From NCBI GenBank assembly GCA_963846635.1, contig CAWJXM010000001.1, forward strand, positions 124,001-188,000: 64,000 nt of DNA. Direction: 5' to 3'. Under the pieces are notes generated by a model that saw only the letters and a list, made by a program, of their open reading frames with translations, did no database searches and had not been told where the DNA came from. This DNA is from AP-15 sp963846635. Lineage in GTDB: Bacteria; Pseudomonadota; Alphaproteobacteria; ATCC43930; CGMCC-115725. Shown here piece after piece: positions 34,198-43,654 of this stretch (position 1 is its first letter; each line of letters opens with the position of its first letter). A program made the translations under genes and the position numbers.

Positions 34198-34341
34198 TGG
34201 GCCGTCAGCCATCGCTTTCGGCCGAGTACGAGGTTTGGGGGACAAACCTCTAAGGATAAACCCTACGCTCTGCATATGGACGCTAATTGGGACTTTGGCT
34301 TGAAGGAAGTATGACCTTTTGATGATTGATCGCCTACGAGC

Positions 34342-35592
34342 CTAATCGAGCGGCCGGCGATCCTCGATCAGCTTGCCGTCATCGGGCAGGCTGCCGGCCG
34401 GCGCGGGAGCGACTGTGCCGCGCAGCCGAGTCAGGCCTTGCAAGGTTTCGGCGATCGCGGCCGGATCTGAAATCGGCTCGCGGGTCTCGACAAAAAGGGT
34501 CATCGCATCGACCCCATTGGTCCGCTCGATAACGAGACGTGTTCGGCTGATCGCGGGGTGACGGCGCGCGACCTCAGCGACTTGTTCGGGATGAACAAAC
34601 AATCCGCGGACTTTCGTCGTCTGATCGGCGCGGCCGAGCCAACCTCGGATACGGTGGTTGGTGCGAGTGCTCTTTGGTGCCTCTGGCATAAGCGCCGAGA
34701 GATCACCGGTCGCAAACCGGATCAATGGGTATTCGGGTGTTAACGTCGTTACCACCACCTCGCCGATGGCGCCGGATGGGACGGGTTCGCCGGTGCCGGG
34801 CCCAACAATCTCGACAATGATATCTTCATCGAGCACCATTCCCGGCTCCAGCTCGCCATCGGGACCCGTGCTCTCAAAGGCGATGACACCGATATCGGCC
34901 GTCCCGTAGCATGGCAGCACGGCGAGCCCGCGATCGCGAAACTCGCGGCGCAGTGCCGCAGGTAAAGCCTCGGCGCCGACCAGGGCTTTCTTCAGCGATG
35001 ATATGTTGATCCCCTCATGCGCCGCGCGATCGAGCAGGATCTTCAGAAACGAGGGCGTCCCGACATAGCCGACCGGTTTCAGATCGGCGATCGCCTGCAA
35101 TTGCTGTTCGGTATTGCCGGTACCGGCGGGAATGACGGGACAGCCCAGGGCTTCGGCACCGCTCTCGACCATCGCCCCGGCCGGGGTCAAGTGATAGGAG
35201 AAGGAATTGTGGACAAGATCGCCGGCGCGGAATCCGGCGGCGAACAGGGCGCGCGCGAACCGGCCATAATCGGGGCGTCTGCCCTCGGGTTCATAGATCG
35301 GGCCGGGCGAGACAAACACCCGGCGCAGCGCCGAAATCGGCACCGCCGCAAACCCGCCAAAGGGCGGATCGCGGCGCTGCAACTCGATCAGCTCGGATTT
35401 GCGCGTCAGCGGCAATCGGGCAAGCGCCACGCGATCGACGATATCGCCCGGCTGCACCTCGGCGAATAGCCTGCGATAGGCTGGGCAATGCTCCTTTGCC
35501 GCGGCGATCACCGAAGGCAGCAGCAACATCAGCGCCGCTTCGCGCTGAGCGGGATCGCGAGCCTCGCGTTGATCGAAAAGATCACTTGCCAC
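34342..35592 (-). CDS. PaaK-like adenylate-forming ligase
   Basis: The 416-residue protein is of the phenylacetate-CoA ligase type in the ANL superfamily. It has HCPAYRRLFAEVQPGDI, LPLTRKSELIELQ, YGRFARALFAAGFRAGDLVH, NTEQQLQAIADLKPVGYVGT, CYGTADIGVIAFE (aryl-binding and ATP region) and IRFATGDLSALMPEAP (RxxTGD with the adenylate-binding Asp). It ends GRADQTTKVRGLFVHPEQVA, the hinge and small lid domain. It activates an aromatic or other acid to an acyl-CoA. No paa catabolic gene is near, so the substrate is open. It is a single gene ending in a strong terminator. Confidence 0.85.
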   Translation of the reverse strand: MASDLFDQREARDPAQREAALMLLLPSVIAAAKEHCPAYRRLFAEVQPGDIVDRVALARLPLTRKSELIELQRRDPPFGGFAAVPISALRRVFVSPGPIYEPEGRRPDYGRFARALFAAGFRAGDLVHNSFSYHLTPAGAMVESGAEALGCPVIPAGTGNTEQQLQAIADLKPVGYVGTPSFLKILLDRAAHEGINISSLKKALVGAEALPAALRREFRDRGLAVLPCYGTADIGVIAFESTGPDGELEPGMVLDEDIIVEIVGPGTGEPVPSGAIGEVVVTTLTPEYPLIRFATGDLSALMPEAPKSTRTNHRIRGWLGRADQTTKVRGLFVHPEQVAEVARRHPAISRTRLVIERTNGVDAMTLFVETREPISDPAAIAETLQGLTRLRGTVAPAPAGSLPDDGKLIEDRRPLD

Positions 35593-35676
35593 GCCGGCCT
35601 CCCTCGACCCTCCGATCGTCTCGCCCGCAGCACAATGGGCCGCCTCGTCGTTAGTGCGCTCTCGGCCGACGCCGCG

Positions 35677-36195
35677 TCAACAAACCTTGCAGCAAACGGC
35701 TCTCCCGGCCTTTTCGAGCGACCTGCCGAGATAAGCGGCGAGCGGTCCGGTCAGCGCGAGGCTTCGCAACTCTTCGGGTAAAATTAGCCGAGCCGCGACA
35801 ACTTCTCGATTGTCAAGCCGCAGCTTCGGCAACGCTGCCAGCCGCAGCTCAAAAAAGTGTACCCGGTCACGTCGTCCGTCCCAGATCCTGCAGGCTGTTC
35901 CCACAGGATGCAGCTCCGTTACTACGAGACCGATTTCTTCGGCAAGTTCACGCCGTGCCGCTGTTTCCGGGCGTTCGCCGCGCCGGACGCTACCACCCGG
36001 CAAGTGCCACCCCACCCGATACGAGCAGCGCACGAGCAACAGTGCCGGGCCGACATGAATTGCTACCACGGCGCCCTCATGCTGGGGGGTCGTCAGCCGC
36101 CACCAGACGCGGGCAAGCGGGAAACCAAGGCGAAATGCTGCACGCCAGGCACAGTCACGATATGCGGAGAGCCGGGGCCGCTGCGGACCTGACAT
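35677..36195 (-). CDS. Nudix hydrolase
   Basis: The 172-residue protein has the Nudix box in full: GGSVRRGERPETAARRELAE, then EIGL (GX5EX7REUXEEXGU). Ahead of it lies VVAIHVGPALLLVRCSYRVG, then WHLP, and after it HPVGTACRIWDGRRDRVHFF. Nudix enzymes hydrolyse nucleoside diphosphate derivatives, and the substrate here is not evident. Start 36195 (MSGPQRPRLSAYRD) is preferred to the in-frame Met at 36291, which precedes a low-complexity region. Confidence 0.85.
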   Translation of the reverse strand: MSGPQRPRLSAYRDCAWRAAFRLGFPLARVWWRLTTPQHEGAVVAIHVGPALLLVRCSYRVGWHLPGGSVRRGERPETAARRELAEEIGLVVTELHPVGTACRIWDGRRDRVHFFELRLAALPKLRLDNREVVAARLILPEELRSLALTGPLAAYLGRSLEKAGRAVCCKVC

Positions 36196-36287
36196 GGATT
36201 CTTTATCGCTCGCGCCGACTGTTAAGTGAACTGCCTCCGCTGCGGTTCGGAGTGCCAAGCCAATGGGCGGCTCGGTGAACCCTACCC

Positions 36288-36485
36288 TCAAGGCTTCGTA
36301 TCACATTGGGTACTCTGTAAACCGGCTCGGGCGCCCGAGGTCTCCAGCGGCGAACCGGCGTCCCTTGTACGCGTGCGGGCCGCGTCCGCGCCGTCGCGCG
36401 TCGGTGCCGCGAAGTCGATGATCGGACCGAGCGGCACGATGCCCGACGGATTGATGGTCGGATGGCTCTCGTAATAGTGGTAATT
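36288..36485 (-). pseudogene. C-terminal relic of a glutathionyl-hydroquinone reductase
   Basis: The minus strand reads HYYESHPTINPSGIVPLGPI, then IDFAAPTRDG, the conserved C-terminal end of the YqjG/PcpF family (typically HYY.SH..INPT.IVP.GP..DF). About 290 residues upstream are missing, with a stop codon just before. The tail after DFAAP is degraded. Such enzymes remove glutathione from quinols, and none remains here. Confidence 0.6.
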
Positions 36486-36489
36486 TTAT

Positions 36490-36645
36490 ATGATGAAGGT
36501 GCCCAGCTTGTTTTTCGGCTTCGGTCCTGGCGTTGCGATGGTCGCAGCACTTATTGCGTTGATCGCGCTGCTTCTGCTGCCAGCCTATCACCCGCCTGGT
36601 GTCGCTTTGGCAATGTATTCAGCGTTGTTGCATCTCGGATCATGA
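36490..36645 (+). CDS. Possible small membrane protein
   Basis: A 51-codon frame encodes MMKVPSLFFGFGPGVAMVAA, then LIALIALLLLPAYHPPGVAL, so it has one clear hydrophobic helix. No ribosome site precedes the ATG and the frame starts almost at the end of the YqjG relic on the opposite strand. It may be a fragment of a larger membrane protein or a chance ORF. I do not recognise it. Confidence 0.3.
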   Translation: MMKVPSLFFGFGPGVAMVAALIALIALLLLPAYHPPGVALAMYSALLHLGS

Positions 36646-36815
36646 TTCGCGATTGAGGTTGTGCCGCCGTTCACGCTCGCCGCGGTGAGCTCTGCCGCAA
36701 TGATGAGCCGGTTGCTGAGCAGCTGGCCGCGCTACCCTGTTCCCTGCCAAACTTAGTCTGGCTCAACTCAAGCGAGACATGGATGATCGAATTTCTCCTC
36801 TGGTTTGGCGGCCAG

Positions 36816-37373
36816 TCACATCATTCCCATGGGGGTGAGCATGATCTCGTCGGCGGTTTTCTTTTGCTCGTCACTGAGTGCGGCGTAGAGCGGGTCGACC
36901 GCCGTTTTTAGCCTTCGCAAGGCGTCAAGATGAGCCGCCATCATCTTTTCGCGCATCGCCAGCTTCTCGGGCAAACTCGCCGACCGACTGGTCCCCATCA
37001 TGCCACCCTGCATCATCTTCTCCATCGCCTTCGCGTTGGCGCGAACGGCCTCGGCGAAGGCGTTCCACAGTGGCATCTGCGCGTCGGTGATCTTCAGCTC
37101 GGTCTTGAGAAAGGCGAGGCGGCCTTCAACATGCTCGGTCATGGCTGCCATCATGCGCATGCCGCCCATGTCCTGTTCGCCCATCATCATCCGCATCATG
37201 CCCATCATCGGCATGCTGCCGGCGCCCATCATCGAACCGGCGGAGCCTGTCGCCTGATTGGGCATAGCGCCGCCGGGGTGGTGGTCGGATTGGGTCGCTT
37301 GCTGTGCGAGCGCCGGAGTAGCCAGCAGCCCAAAGGTTAGCATCAGCGAGGCAAGGTCTTTGCGCGGCATCAT
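36816..37373 (-). CDS. Spy/CpxP-like periplasmic protein, Met-rich
   Basis: The 185-residue protein has a signal peptide (DLASLMLTFGLLATPALAQQ). A very Met-rich segment follows (SMMGAGSMPMMGMMRMMMGE), then a helical LTxxQ-like domain (LKTELKITDAQMPLWNAFAE; LPEKLAMREKMMAAHLDALR; LYAALSDEQKKTADEIML). Spy/CpxP proteins are periplasmic chaperones and stress sensors, and the Met clusters suggest Cu(I) binding. It is divergent from csoR-copA with a shared control region holding an FNR/FixK-type site, which supports a role in copper or redox stress. Start at 37373 or 37370. Confidence 0.8.
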   Translation of the reverse strand: MMPRKDLASLMLTFGLLATPALAQQATQSDHHPGGAMPNQATGSAGSMMGAGSMPMMGMMRMMMGEQDMGGMRMMAAMTEHVEGRLAFLKTELKITDAQMPLWNAFAEAVRANAKAMEKMMQGGMMGTSRSASLPEKLAMREKMMAAHLDALRRLKTAVDPLYAALSDEQKKTADEIMLTPMGMM

Positions 37374-37429
37374 GGCGCTTCTCCATAAAGTCACAGCGTC
37401 ATGGATATTGCCTGCCGCACAGAGGTTCC

Positions 37430-37443
37430 TTGATCTATGTCAA
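37430..37443. promoter_or_regulatory. FNR/FixK-type binding site
   Basis: TTGATCTATGTCAA fits the FnrL/FixK consensus TTGAT-N4-(A/G)TCAA. It lies 57 bases upstream of the Spy-like gene and 126 bases upstream of csoR, so it could control either. It suggests oxygen-dependent expression, common for copper-handling genes linked to low-oxygen growth. One site only was seen. Confidence 0.55.
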
Positions 37444-37539
37444 GCCGTTCCCAGCTCCTCCTGGATTAGAGCCGGACCCGGTCCAGCCGGGCGTCACCTG
37501 CCTCTTGATCTCGCATGACGGGCACCGATGTAAAGCCCA

Positions 37540-37555
37540 CCCCACCGGGGTGGGG
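37540..37555. promoter_or_regulatory. CsoR-type operator
   Basis: CCCCACC-GG-GGTGGGG is a perfect inverted repeat with G-tracts, the form bound by CsoR/RcnR-family repressors. It ends 13 bases before the csoR start, so bound CsoR would block the csoR-copA transcript until Cu(I) releases it. Confidence 0.7.
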
Positions 37556-37568
37556 ATTGGAGTGCTCG

Positions 37569-37952
37569 ATGAATGCTGCACACAAGCGGGACGCTCTGTT
37601 GCGCCTAAAGACGGTGCGCGGGCATTTGGACGGCGTGATCCGGCTGGTGGAGGCCGAAGCCTATTGTCCGGACCTCATGAAACAGGTCGCCGCCGCACAG
37701 GCCTCGCTCGAACGCGTTAATCGCATCCTGCTGCAAAATCACCTGGAGACCTGCGTCACCGAGGCGATCCAGGCCGGCGGCGGTAGCGCCAAGATCGCCG
37801 AACTGATTGACGCCTTGCGATACAATGGGAGTTTGACCGACTTTCGGGAGCGTGCAGAGCCGCTCGCCAGCCCGCCCTCTGATTCCGCCGAGAGCGACGG
37901 GAAAAGCGGCCCTCCGTCGATCGGTCCCGAGGACGGGGAAAGCACGCGATGA
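37569..37952 (+). CDS. csoR: CsoR-family copper-sensing repressor
   Basis: The 127-residue protein has RDALLRLKTVRGHLDGVIRL (DUF156 start), then VEAEAYCPDLMKQVAAAQAS and ILLQNHLETCVTEAI. The Cys in YCPDL, His in NHLE and Cys in ETCV form the C-H-C Cu(I) site of CsoR. FrmR would lack this pattern. The C-terminal 35 residues are a low-complexity tail. A start at 37569 (MNAAHKRD) is preferred over 37515, because the operator lies between them. It overlaps the copA frame by four bases. Confidence 0.87.
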   Translation: MNAAHKRDALLRLKTVRGHLDGVIRLVEAEAYCPDLMKQVAAAQASLERVNRILLQNHLETCVTEAIQAGGGSAKIAELIDALRYNGSLTDFRERAEPLASPPSDSAESDGKSGPPSIGPEDGESTR

Positions 37953-40301
37953 CCACGGCCAACAGCCTCGTCGAGGACCATCGCCATGACGAGCTCGCCC
38001 TAGAGGGAGCGCGCGATCCGGTTTGCGGGATGGCGGTCGATCCCGCTACCGCAAAGCACCACAGCGAGCATGCAGGCCAGAGCTATTATTTCTGCAGCGG
38101 CCGTTGCCGCGAGAAATTCGAGGCCGAACCCGAACGTTATTTCGGTGTCTGCCGCTCCTGCGCCGTCGCGACCGGCGGCTGCCGACGAGACCCTGTGGAC
38201 CTGCCCGATGCATCCGCAGATCGTGCGCGCGGGGCCTGGTAGCTGCCCGATCTGTGGGATGGCGTTGGAGCCGGTGACGCCCGTCGCCGGCGAAATCAGA
38301 AATCCCGAGTTGCGCGACATGACCCTGCGGTTCTGGGTTGGTGTTGCACTCTCTGTGCCGCTCCTCGCCATAGCCATGGCTGAGCACTTCAACAGAGCAG
38401 CTCCTGGCACCTTCATTTCGCCTCGCCTGCTCACCTGGGTGCAGCTGATCCTCGCCACACCGGTGGTGCTATGGGGTGGCTGGCCATTCTTCCAGCGCGG
38501 CTGGGTGTCCGTTGTCCGCGGCCGGCTCAATATGTTCACCTTGATCGCGCTCGGCACCGGCGTTGCGTATGGCTACAGCCTGGTCGCAGCGCTGGCGCCA
38601 GGCATCTTTCCCGCCTCGTTCCGCGGTCCCGACGGGCAGGTACCGCTCTATTTCGAGGCGGCTTCCGTTATTGTCACCTTGGTGCTGCTCGGGCAGGTGC
38701 TCGAACTGCGTGCCCGTTCGCAGACCAGCAGCGCGCTCCGCGCTTTGCTTGATCTCGCGCCCAAACGCGCCCTGCGGGTGCGCGAGGACGGCAGCGATCA
38801 GGACATCCCGCTCGAAGAGGTGGTGCCCGGCGATCGCTTGCGGGTGCGGCCTGGCGAGAAAGTGCCGGTCGACGGCGTGGTACTCGAAGGCCATAGCGCC
38901 ATAGATGAATCGATGATCACCGGCGAGCCGGTACCGGCCGAGAAGAACCCAGGTGATAAGGTCACCGGCGCCACAGTCAATACGACCGGCAGCTTCGTGA
39001 TGCGCGCCGAGCGCGTGGGCAGCGATACTCTGCTGGCCCAGATCGTCGCGATGGTGGCCGCGGCGCAGCGGTCGCGCGCCCCGATCCAGAGGCTGGTTGA
39101 TACGATCTCGACCTGGTTCGTGCCGACCGTCATCGCCATCGCTGTCGCGACTTTTATCACCTGGTCAATGCTTGGCCCGGCGCCGGCCATGGGCTTTGCG
39201 CTGGTCAATGCCGTCGCCGTGCTGATCATCGCCTGCCCCTGCGCTCTCGGGCTGGCGACGCCGATGTCGATCATGGTCGGCACCGGCCGCGGCGCTGGCG
39301 CCGGCGTTCTCGTCAAGAACGCCGAAGCGCTCGAACTCTTGGAAAAGATCGATACGCTGGTCATCGACAAGACCGGAACGCTTACTGAGGGTAAGCCGCG
39401 CCTTATCGGCATTACCGCGACCGGCGGCGACGAGAACGAACTCCTCCGGCTTGTCGCCAGCCTCGAGCGCGGCAGCGAACATCCGTTGGCCGCCGCCATC
39501 GTGGCCGGTGCCGAGGCGCGCGGGTTCCAGCTGTCGCCCGCAACCGACTTCATAACCCTCCCAGGCAAGGGTGTTACAGGTCTCGTCGACGACCGGCGCG
39601 TAGCGGTCGGCAACGCGGCGCTTTTCACCTCGCTCGGCATCGAGCCGGATGATCTTCCGTCCCGCGCCGACGCGTTGCGCCAGGAGGGTCAAGGCGTGAT
39701 GCTCGCCGCGATTGACGGAAAGCCGGCCGGGCTCATCGCCGTCGCCGACCCGGTCAAGGACAGTGCGGTCAGCGCCTTGCAGGCGCTGCGGCAAGATCGC
39801 ATTCGGATCGTGATGCTGACCGGCGACAGCCGCAGCACGGCTGCCGCGGTCGGCCGCAAACTCGGCATCGATGATGTCGTCGCCGAAGTCCTGCCGGACC
39901 AGAAAGCATCGGTGATCAAGAAATTCCAGGATCAGCACCGCATTGTCGCGATGGCCGGCGACGGCATTAACGATGCGCCCGCACTGGCGCAGGCCGAGGT
40001 CGGCATCGCGATGGGCACCGGCGCCGACGTCGCCATGGAGAGTGCGGCCGTCACGCTTATTAAGGGCGATCTGCACGGCATCGTGCGGGCGCGCCGCCTC
40101 AGTCGGGCCACCATGCGCAACATCCGGCAAAACCTGTTCTTCGCGTTTGTGTTCAATGCGCTCGCGGTACCGATCGCGGCCGGAGTTCTCTATCCGTTCC
40201 TTGGATTGCTGCTCAACCCGATGATCGCCAGCGCCGCCATGAGCGTGAGCTCGGTCCTTGTCGTCACCAACGCGCTGCGCCTTCGCACCGTCCGCCTTTG
40301 A
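37949..40301 (+). CDS. copA: Cu(I)-exporting P1B-type ATPase with YHS and heavy-metal-binding domains, frameshift
   Basis: The first frame carries a YHS domain (RDPVCGMAVDPATAKHHSEH, CSGRCREKFEAEPERYF). Near 38140 the frame shifts, and the second frame begins TLWTCPMHPQIVRAGPGSCP (CPMHP/CPICGM metal-binding motif). It runs to the end with eight membrane helices, the CPC motif ACPCALGLATP, the DKTGT phosphorylation site (VIDKTGTLTEGK), HP (GSEHPLAAAIV) and GDGINDAPALAQAEVGIAMG. The ATPase frame without its N-terminus starts only within the shifted region. The product exports Cu(I) to the periplasm. ATGA overlap with csoR marks an operon. Without correction only the YHS piece would be made from the first start. 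Confidence 0.88.
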
Positions 40302-40495
40302 CCCAGCGAGCCCCAAATCGGTACGGATCGGCCGGAGGCAGCTCTCGCATCGGAGGGCGCGTCGGCCAAGGGTCACGTCGGCGGCGGCCTGTTAAGATGC
40401 GATGCACCTCTTTCGCCCTGTTAGGCGGCAGGTTCGCAGTCCCAGCTCGTTGCGCCATCAGTCAAACATCTCGATCGGGTCGAACGCGTTCCTCG

Positions 40496-40666
40496 TCATG
40501 TCTCTTCGGTAGATGTGCCGGGCGTGCTGACAAGCCACCCCTTATACGCCCCCCGCTGGGGTGATTGGCGCCTGATCCCGAGCGCTGATAGGATGTCGTC
40601 AACGAACAGGGAGGATGCGAGATGGATGAGCGCGTGCTGACAACGATCGAGCTCACGCCGCGTCAT
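40496..40666 (-). CDS. Possible small hypothetical protein
   Basis: A 56-codon frame from an ATG reads MTRRELDRCQHALIHLASSL, then FVDDILSALGIRRQ, a helical, plausible sequence of no recognised family. It lacks a clear ribosome site. The larger open frame that contains it runs antisense through the amidohydrolase and is a shadow, so this part may be one too. Confidence 0.3.
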   Translation of the reverse strand: MTRRELDRCQHALIHLASSLFVDDILSALGIRRQSPQRGAYKGWLVSTPGTSTEET

Positions 40667-40689
40667 TTCTGAGTAAATTTCGCCACCCG

Positions 40690-40713
40690 AGTCCTCAGTG
40701 ATCACTGAGGACT
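40690..40713. promoter_or_regulatory. 24-bp perfect palindrome upstream of amidohydrolase
   Basis: AGTCCTCAGTGA is followed directly by its reverse complement TCACTGAGGACT, with no spacer. The palindrome ends 25 bases before the amidohydrolase start. It has the look of a binding site for a dimeric repressor such as GntR or TetR. As an RNA it would form a hairpin but has no T-run, so termination is less likely. No candidate regulator gene lies next to it. Confidence 0.55.
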
Positions 40714-40738
40714 GAGCCTCCTTATTGGGGAGATTCCC

Positions 40739-41763
40739 ATGCCGGTCGAACCGCGCGCCTATCCCCGCCCGCTGCCGAATCCCGAGTGGCTCGGCAAGCT
40801 GCGCGAGGACATCCTCGAGCCCGATCTGCCGATCGTCGACCCGCACCATCATCTGTGGGATCACCCGGGCAGTCGCTATCTCCTCGACGAACTCCTGGCC
40901 GACGTCAACTCCGGCCATAATATCGTCGCGACCGTATTCATCCAGTGCGGTTCGGGCTATCGGACGAGCGGTCCCGAGGAGATGCGCCCGATCGGCGAAA
41001 GCGAGTTCGTTCGAGGGATCGCCGAGGAGGCCGATCGGCGCGGCGGCAAGACCAAGATTTGCGCCGGCATCGTCAGCTTCGCCGATTTGCGACTGCCCAA
41101 TGTCGATGCCGTTCTCGAAGGCCAGATCGAGGCCGCAGGCGGCCGGTTTCGCGGCATTCGCCAGATCGCGGCGCATGATCCGGCAATCATCGGCGCCTCG
41201 TCTTATGTGCCGCCGCCGGGGCTGATGGACGACCCGAATTTCCGCCGCGGCCTCAAGCGGCTGCCGGCGCATAATCTGACCTTCGAGGCCTGGATCTACC
41301 ATCCGCAGATCAAGACCCTGACCGAAGTCGCGCGCGAATGCCCAGACGTGAAGATCGTGCTCAACCATTTTGGCGGCCCGCTCGGGGTTGGGCCTATACA
41401 AGCGGGACGAGGTGTTTCCGCGGCTGGCGGGCCGACATAAGGGAGCTGTCAGCCTGCCCGAACGTCTATGTGAAGCTTGGCGGGTTGGCGATGATCGTCA
41501 ACGCCTTTGATTTTCACCTGGCGCCGCTGCCGCCGTCATCGGGCGAGATGGCCACCGCCTGGCGGCCCTATGTCGAGACCTGCATCGAGAGTTTCGGGGC
41601 CAACCGATGCATGTTCGAAAGCAACTTCCCGGTCGACAAGGGGGCGTGCAGCTATCCGGTGCTGTTCAATGCGTTCAAGCGGCTGGCGCATGGCGCCTCG
41701 GCATCCGAAAAGACCGATCTCTTCGCCGGCACCGCCTCGCGGTTTTATCGGGCTCGGCATTAA
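40739..41763 (+). pseudogene. Amidohydrolase (2-pyrone-4,6-dicarboxylate lactonase-like), frameshifted
   Basis: The first frame shows the amidohydrolase-2 pattern: LPIVDPHHHLWDHPGSRYLL (metal HxH), VFIQCGSGYRTSGPEEM, FRGIRQIAAHDPAIIG and IVLNHFGGPLGVG. From about 41390 the frame is lost. KRDEVFP appears in one frame, then WRADIRELSACPNVYVKLGG in another, followed by ETCIESFGANRCMFESNFPV (metal Asp region missing, but the family SNFPVDK present) to the stop. Two indels in 41385-41420 explain this. The combined protein has the family length of about 340 residues. It hydrolyses lactones or similar intermediates of aromatic-acid breakdown, the substrate here unknown. The gene pair below suggests a catabolic run. 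Confidence 0.75.
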
Positions 41764-41798
41764 TTAGCGCTCAGACGCTCACCCGGAGAGCAAGTCCA

Positions 41799-42758
41799 TG
41801 ACCGATCTGCCGATACATGTGGAGATCCACGAGGAAGGCCCGCGCGAGGGGTTCCAGATCGAACCCGGCCCGATCCGCACTGACGGACAAGATTAAACTG
41901 ATCGAAGCTCTCGCCGAGACCGGTTTGCGCCATATCCAGGTTGCCTCATTTGTTAACCAGCGTCTCGTGCCTGGCTGGGCCGACGCCGAAGACGTCGTCG
42001 CCGGGTTCACCCCAAAGGAAGGCGTTCATTACACAGCGCTGTGGTTCAACGCGAACGGGCTCAACCGCGCCCTCGTTTTTCGCAACAAGCTCACAATCAC
42101 TGGCGCGATCTCGCTGACCGCGTCGGAGGCGTTCACCCAAAAGAATCTGCACCGTAGCCACGCCGAAAACGTCGCAGCGATGAAAAAGCAAACGGCACTG
42201 CATCTCGAAAATGGCGTCGAGGTCCCGCGGATCGGAATCATGGCGGCGTTTGGCTGCAACTACCAGGGCGACATAGCACCAAAACAGGTGATCGCGACCT
42301 TGCAGGATGGGTTGCGGATCGCCGAGGAGGCCGGGGCCGAGATCAAATATTTCTCACTCGCCGACACGATGGGCTGGGCGACGCCGTTGCGCATCGAGAG
42401 CGTGTTGGGCGAGGTGCGCAGCCGCTGGCCCGACATGGCGATCTCCCTCCACCTGCACGATACGCGCGGGCTCGCCGTTGCCAACGCGCATGCCGGGCTC
42501 AAGATGGGTGTCACCCAATTCAACTCGACGGTCGGCGGGCTGGGCGGCTGCCCGTTCGCCGGGCAGCCCAAAGCAGCCGGCAACATCTGCACCGAGGAAT
42601 TGGTGTTGCTCTGCGAGGAGATGGGCATCGATACCGGGGTCGATCTCGATGCGCTGATCGAGGTTGGCCGCATGGCCGAAGAGATTGTCGGCCATCAATT
42701 GCCAAGCGAGTTGATCCACGCCGGCAGTCTCGACGCGTTCCGCCGGGCCGCGGCCTAA
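41799..42758 (+). pseudogene. HMG-CoA lyase-like aldolase, one frameshift near the start
   Basis: The first 33 codons (MTDLPIHVEIHEEGPREGFQ, then IEPGPI) contain the DxxxREG-type start, here with E for D. One base too many near 41878 ends that frame. The next frame gives DKIKLIEALAETGLRHIQVA, then SFVNQRLVPGWADAEDVV, HLHDTRGLAVANAHAGLKMG (metal His pair) and STVGGLGGCPFAGQPKAAGN, then ICTEEL (the glycine-rich loop and catalytic Cys). It belongs to the HMGL-like TIM barrel family, which cleaves 3-hydroxy-3-methylglutaryl-CoA or related CoA esters. EIHEEGPREGFQ is typical of the less characterised group. Overlap with neighbours suggests an operon. Confidence 0.78.
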
Positions 42759-42774
42759 TTGGCGGAGGATGCCG

Positions 42775-43529
42775 ATGGACCTTACGGGCGCGGTGGCATT
42801 GGTAACCGGCGGCAATGGCGGGCTCGGGCAGCGGATTTGCTACGCCTTGGCGAAAGAGGGAGCGAATATTGCCGTCATCTATGCGCAAAGCCGGGACCAG
42901 GCGGAGGGGATCGCCCATGACCTGACCTCGCATCATCAGGTCAATGCCGCGGCCTTCGCTTGCGACGTGACGGACGGCGCTGCGGTCGAGCGGATACTTG
43001 GCGAGGTGAGCCGGCATTTCGGCCGCATCGACATTCTCGTCAACGACGCCGCCTACAATAAGGCGATCCCGTTTTACGACCTCGACGGTCTGACGATGGA
43101 GGTCTGGGACAAGATCATGGCTGTAAACCTGACCGGGCCGATGCGGCTGATCAAAGCGGTGGCGCCGGTCATGAAAGCCCAGGGCCGGGGCCGCATCGTC
43201 AATATCTCATCCGTGTCGGGTATTGGCCCGACCGGCTCGTCAATCGCCTATGCCGTATCGAAAGCCGGGCTGATCCATCTTGACGCGCTGCATGGCCGTA
43301 GCGTTGGCGCCCGAGATATTGGTCAATTGCGTCGCGCCAGGCCTGCTCGAAGGCACGCGCGCGACCGCCAATCTCCGCCCCGAGCAAATCCAGAACTCGT
43401 CGTCGACGTCTCTGCTCAAAAAGCCCGCCGACAAGGATGACTGTGCCGACATGGTGGTCACGATGTGCCGCACCGAAACCATGACCGGCCAGACCGTGGT
43501 CATCGAACTCCGGGCGCTACTTTCACTGA
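42775..43529 (+). pseudogene. SDR-family oxidoreductase, two frameshifts
   Basis: The N-terminal frame has the Rossmann motif TGGNGGLG (TGxxxGxG), NDAAYNKAIPF (NNAG-like) and IVNISSVSGIGPTGSSIAYA, then VSKAGLIHL, with the S-Y-K triad. Near 43283 a T is duplicated and the true frame continues TRCMAVALAPEILVNCVAPG, then LLEGTRATA. Near 43506 an A is duplicated, and correcting it gives QTVVIDSGRYFH-stop at 43529. Corrected, it is an ordinary 250-residue SDR. The start at 42775 lies behind GGAGG. It is the third gene of the catabolic run. The substrate is unknown. Confidence 0.78.
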
Positions 43530-43654
43530 TATCGTCGATAACAAGTGGTCGGGGGTTTTGGATGATGACGAAGGGTTTCGGGATCGAACCCTGGCAAACA
43601 TACGGGTAGGCCTCCTTTTATCTATGCTTTATGCGTTCAGAAGGAGTTTGAAGC

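Larger units (their letters stand above)
40302..40738. other. Intergenic region after copA
   Basis: This region of about 440 bases has no recognised gene. It holds one possible small ORF on the minus strand (40496-40666) and a perfect palindrome at 40690-40713 just before the amidohydrolase gene. I see no T-rich terminator after copA. Confidence 0.5.

Noticed and set aside
39165..40376. 403-codon minus-strand open frame opposite copA
   Set aside because: The plus strand has full P-type ATPase motifs through the same bases. The antisense frame is a shadow of GC-rich third positions.
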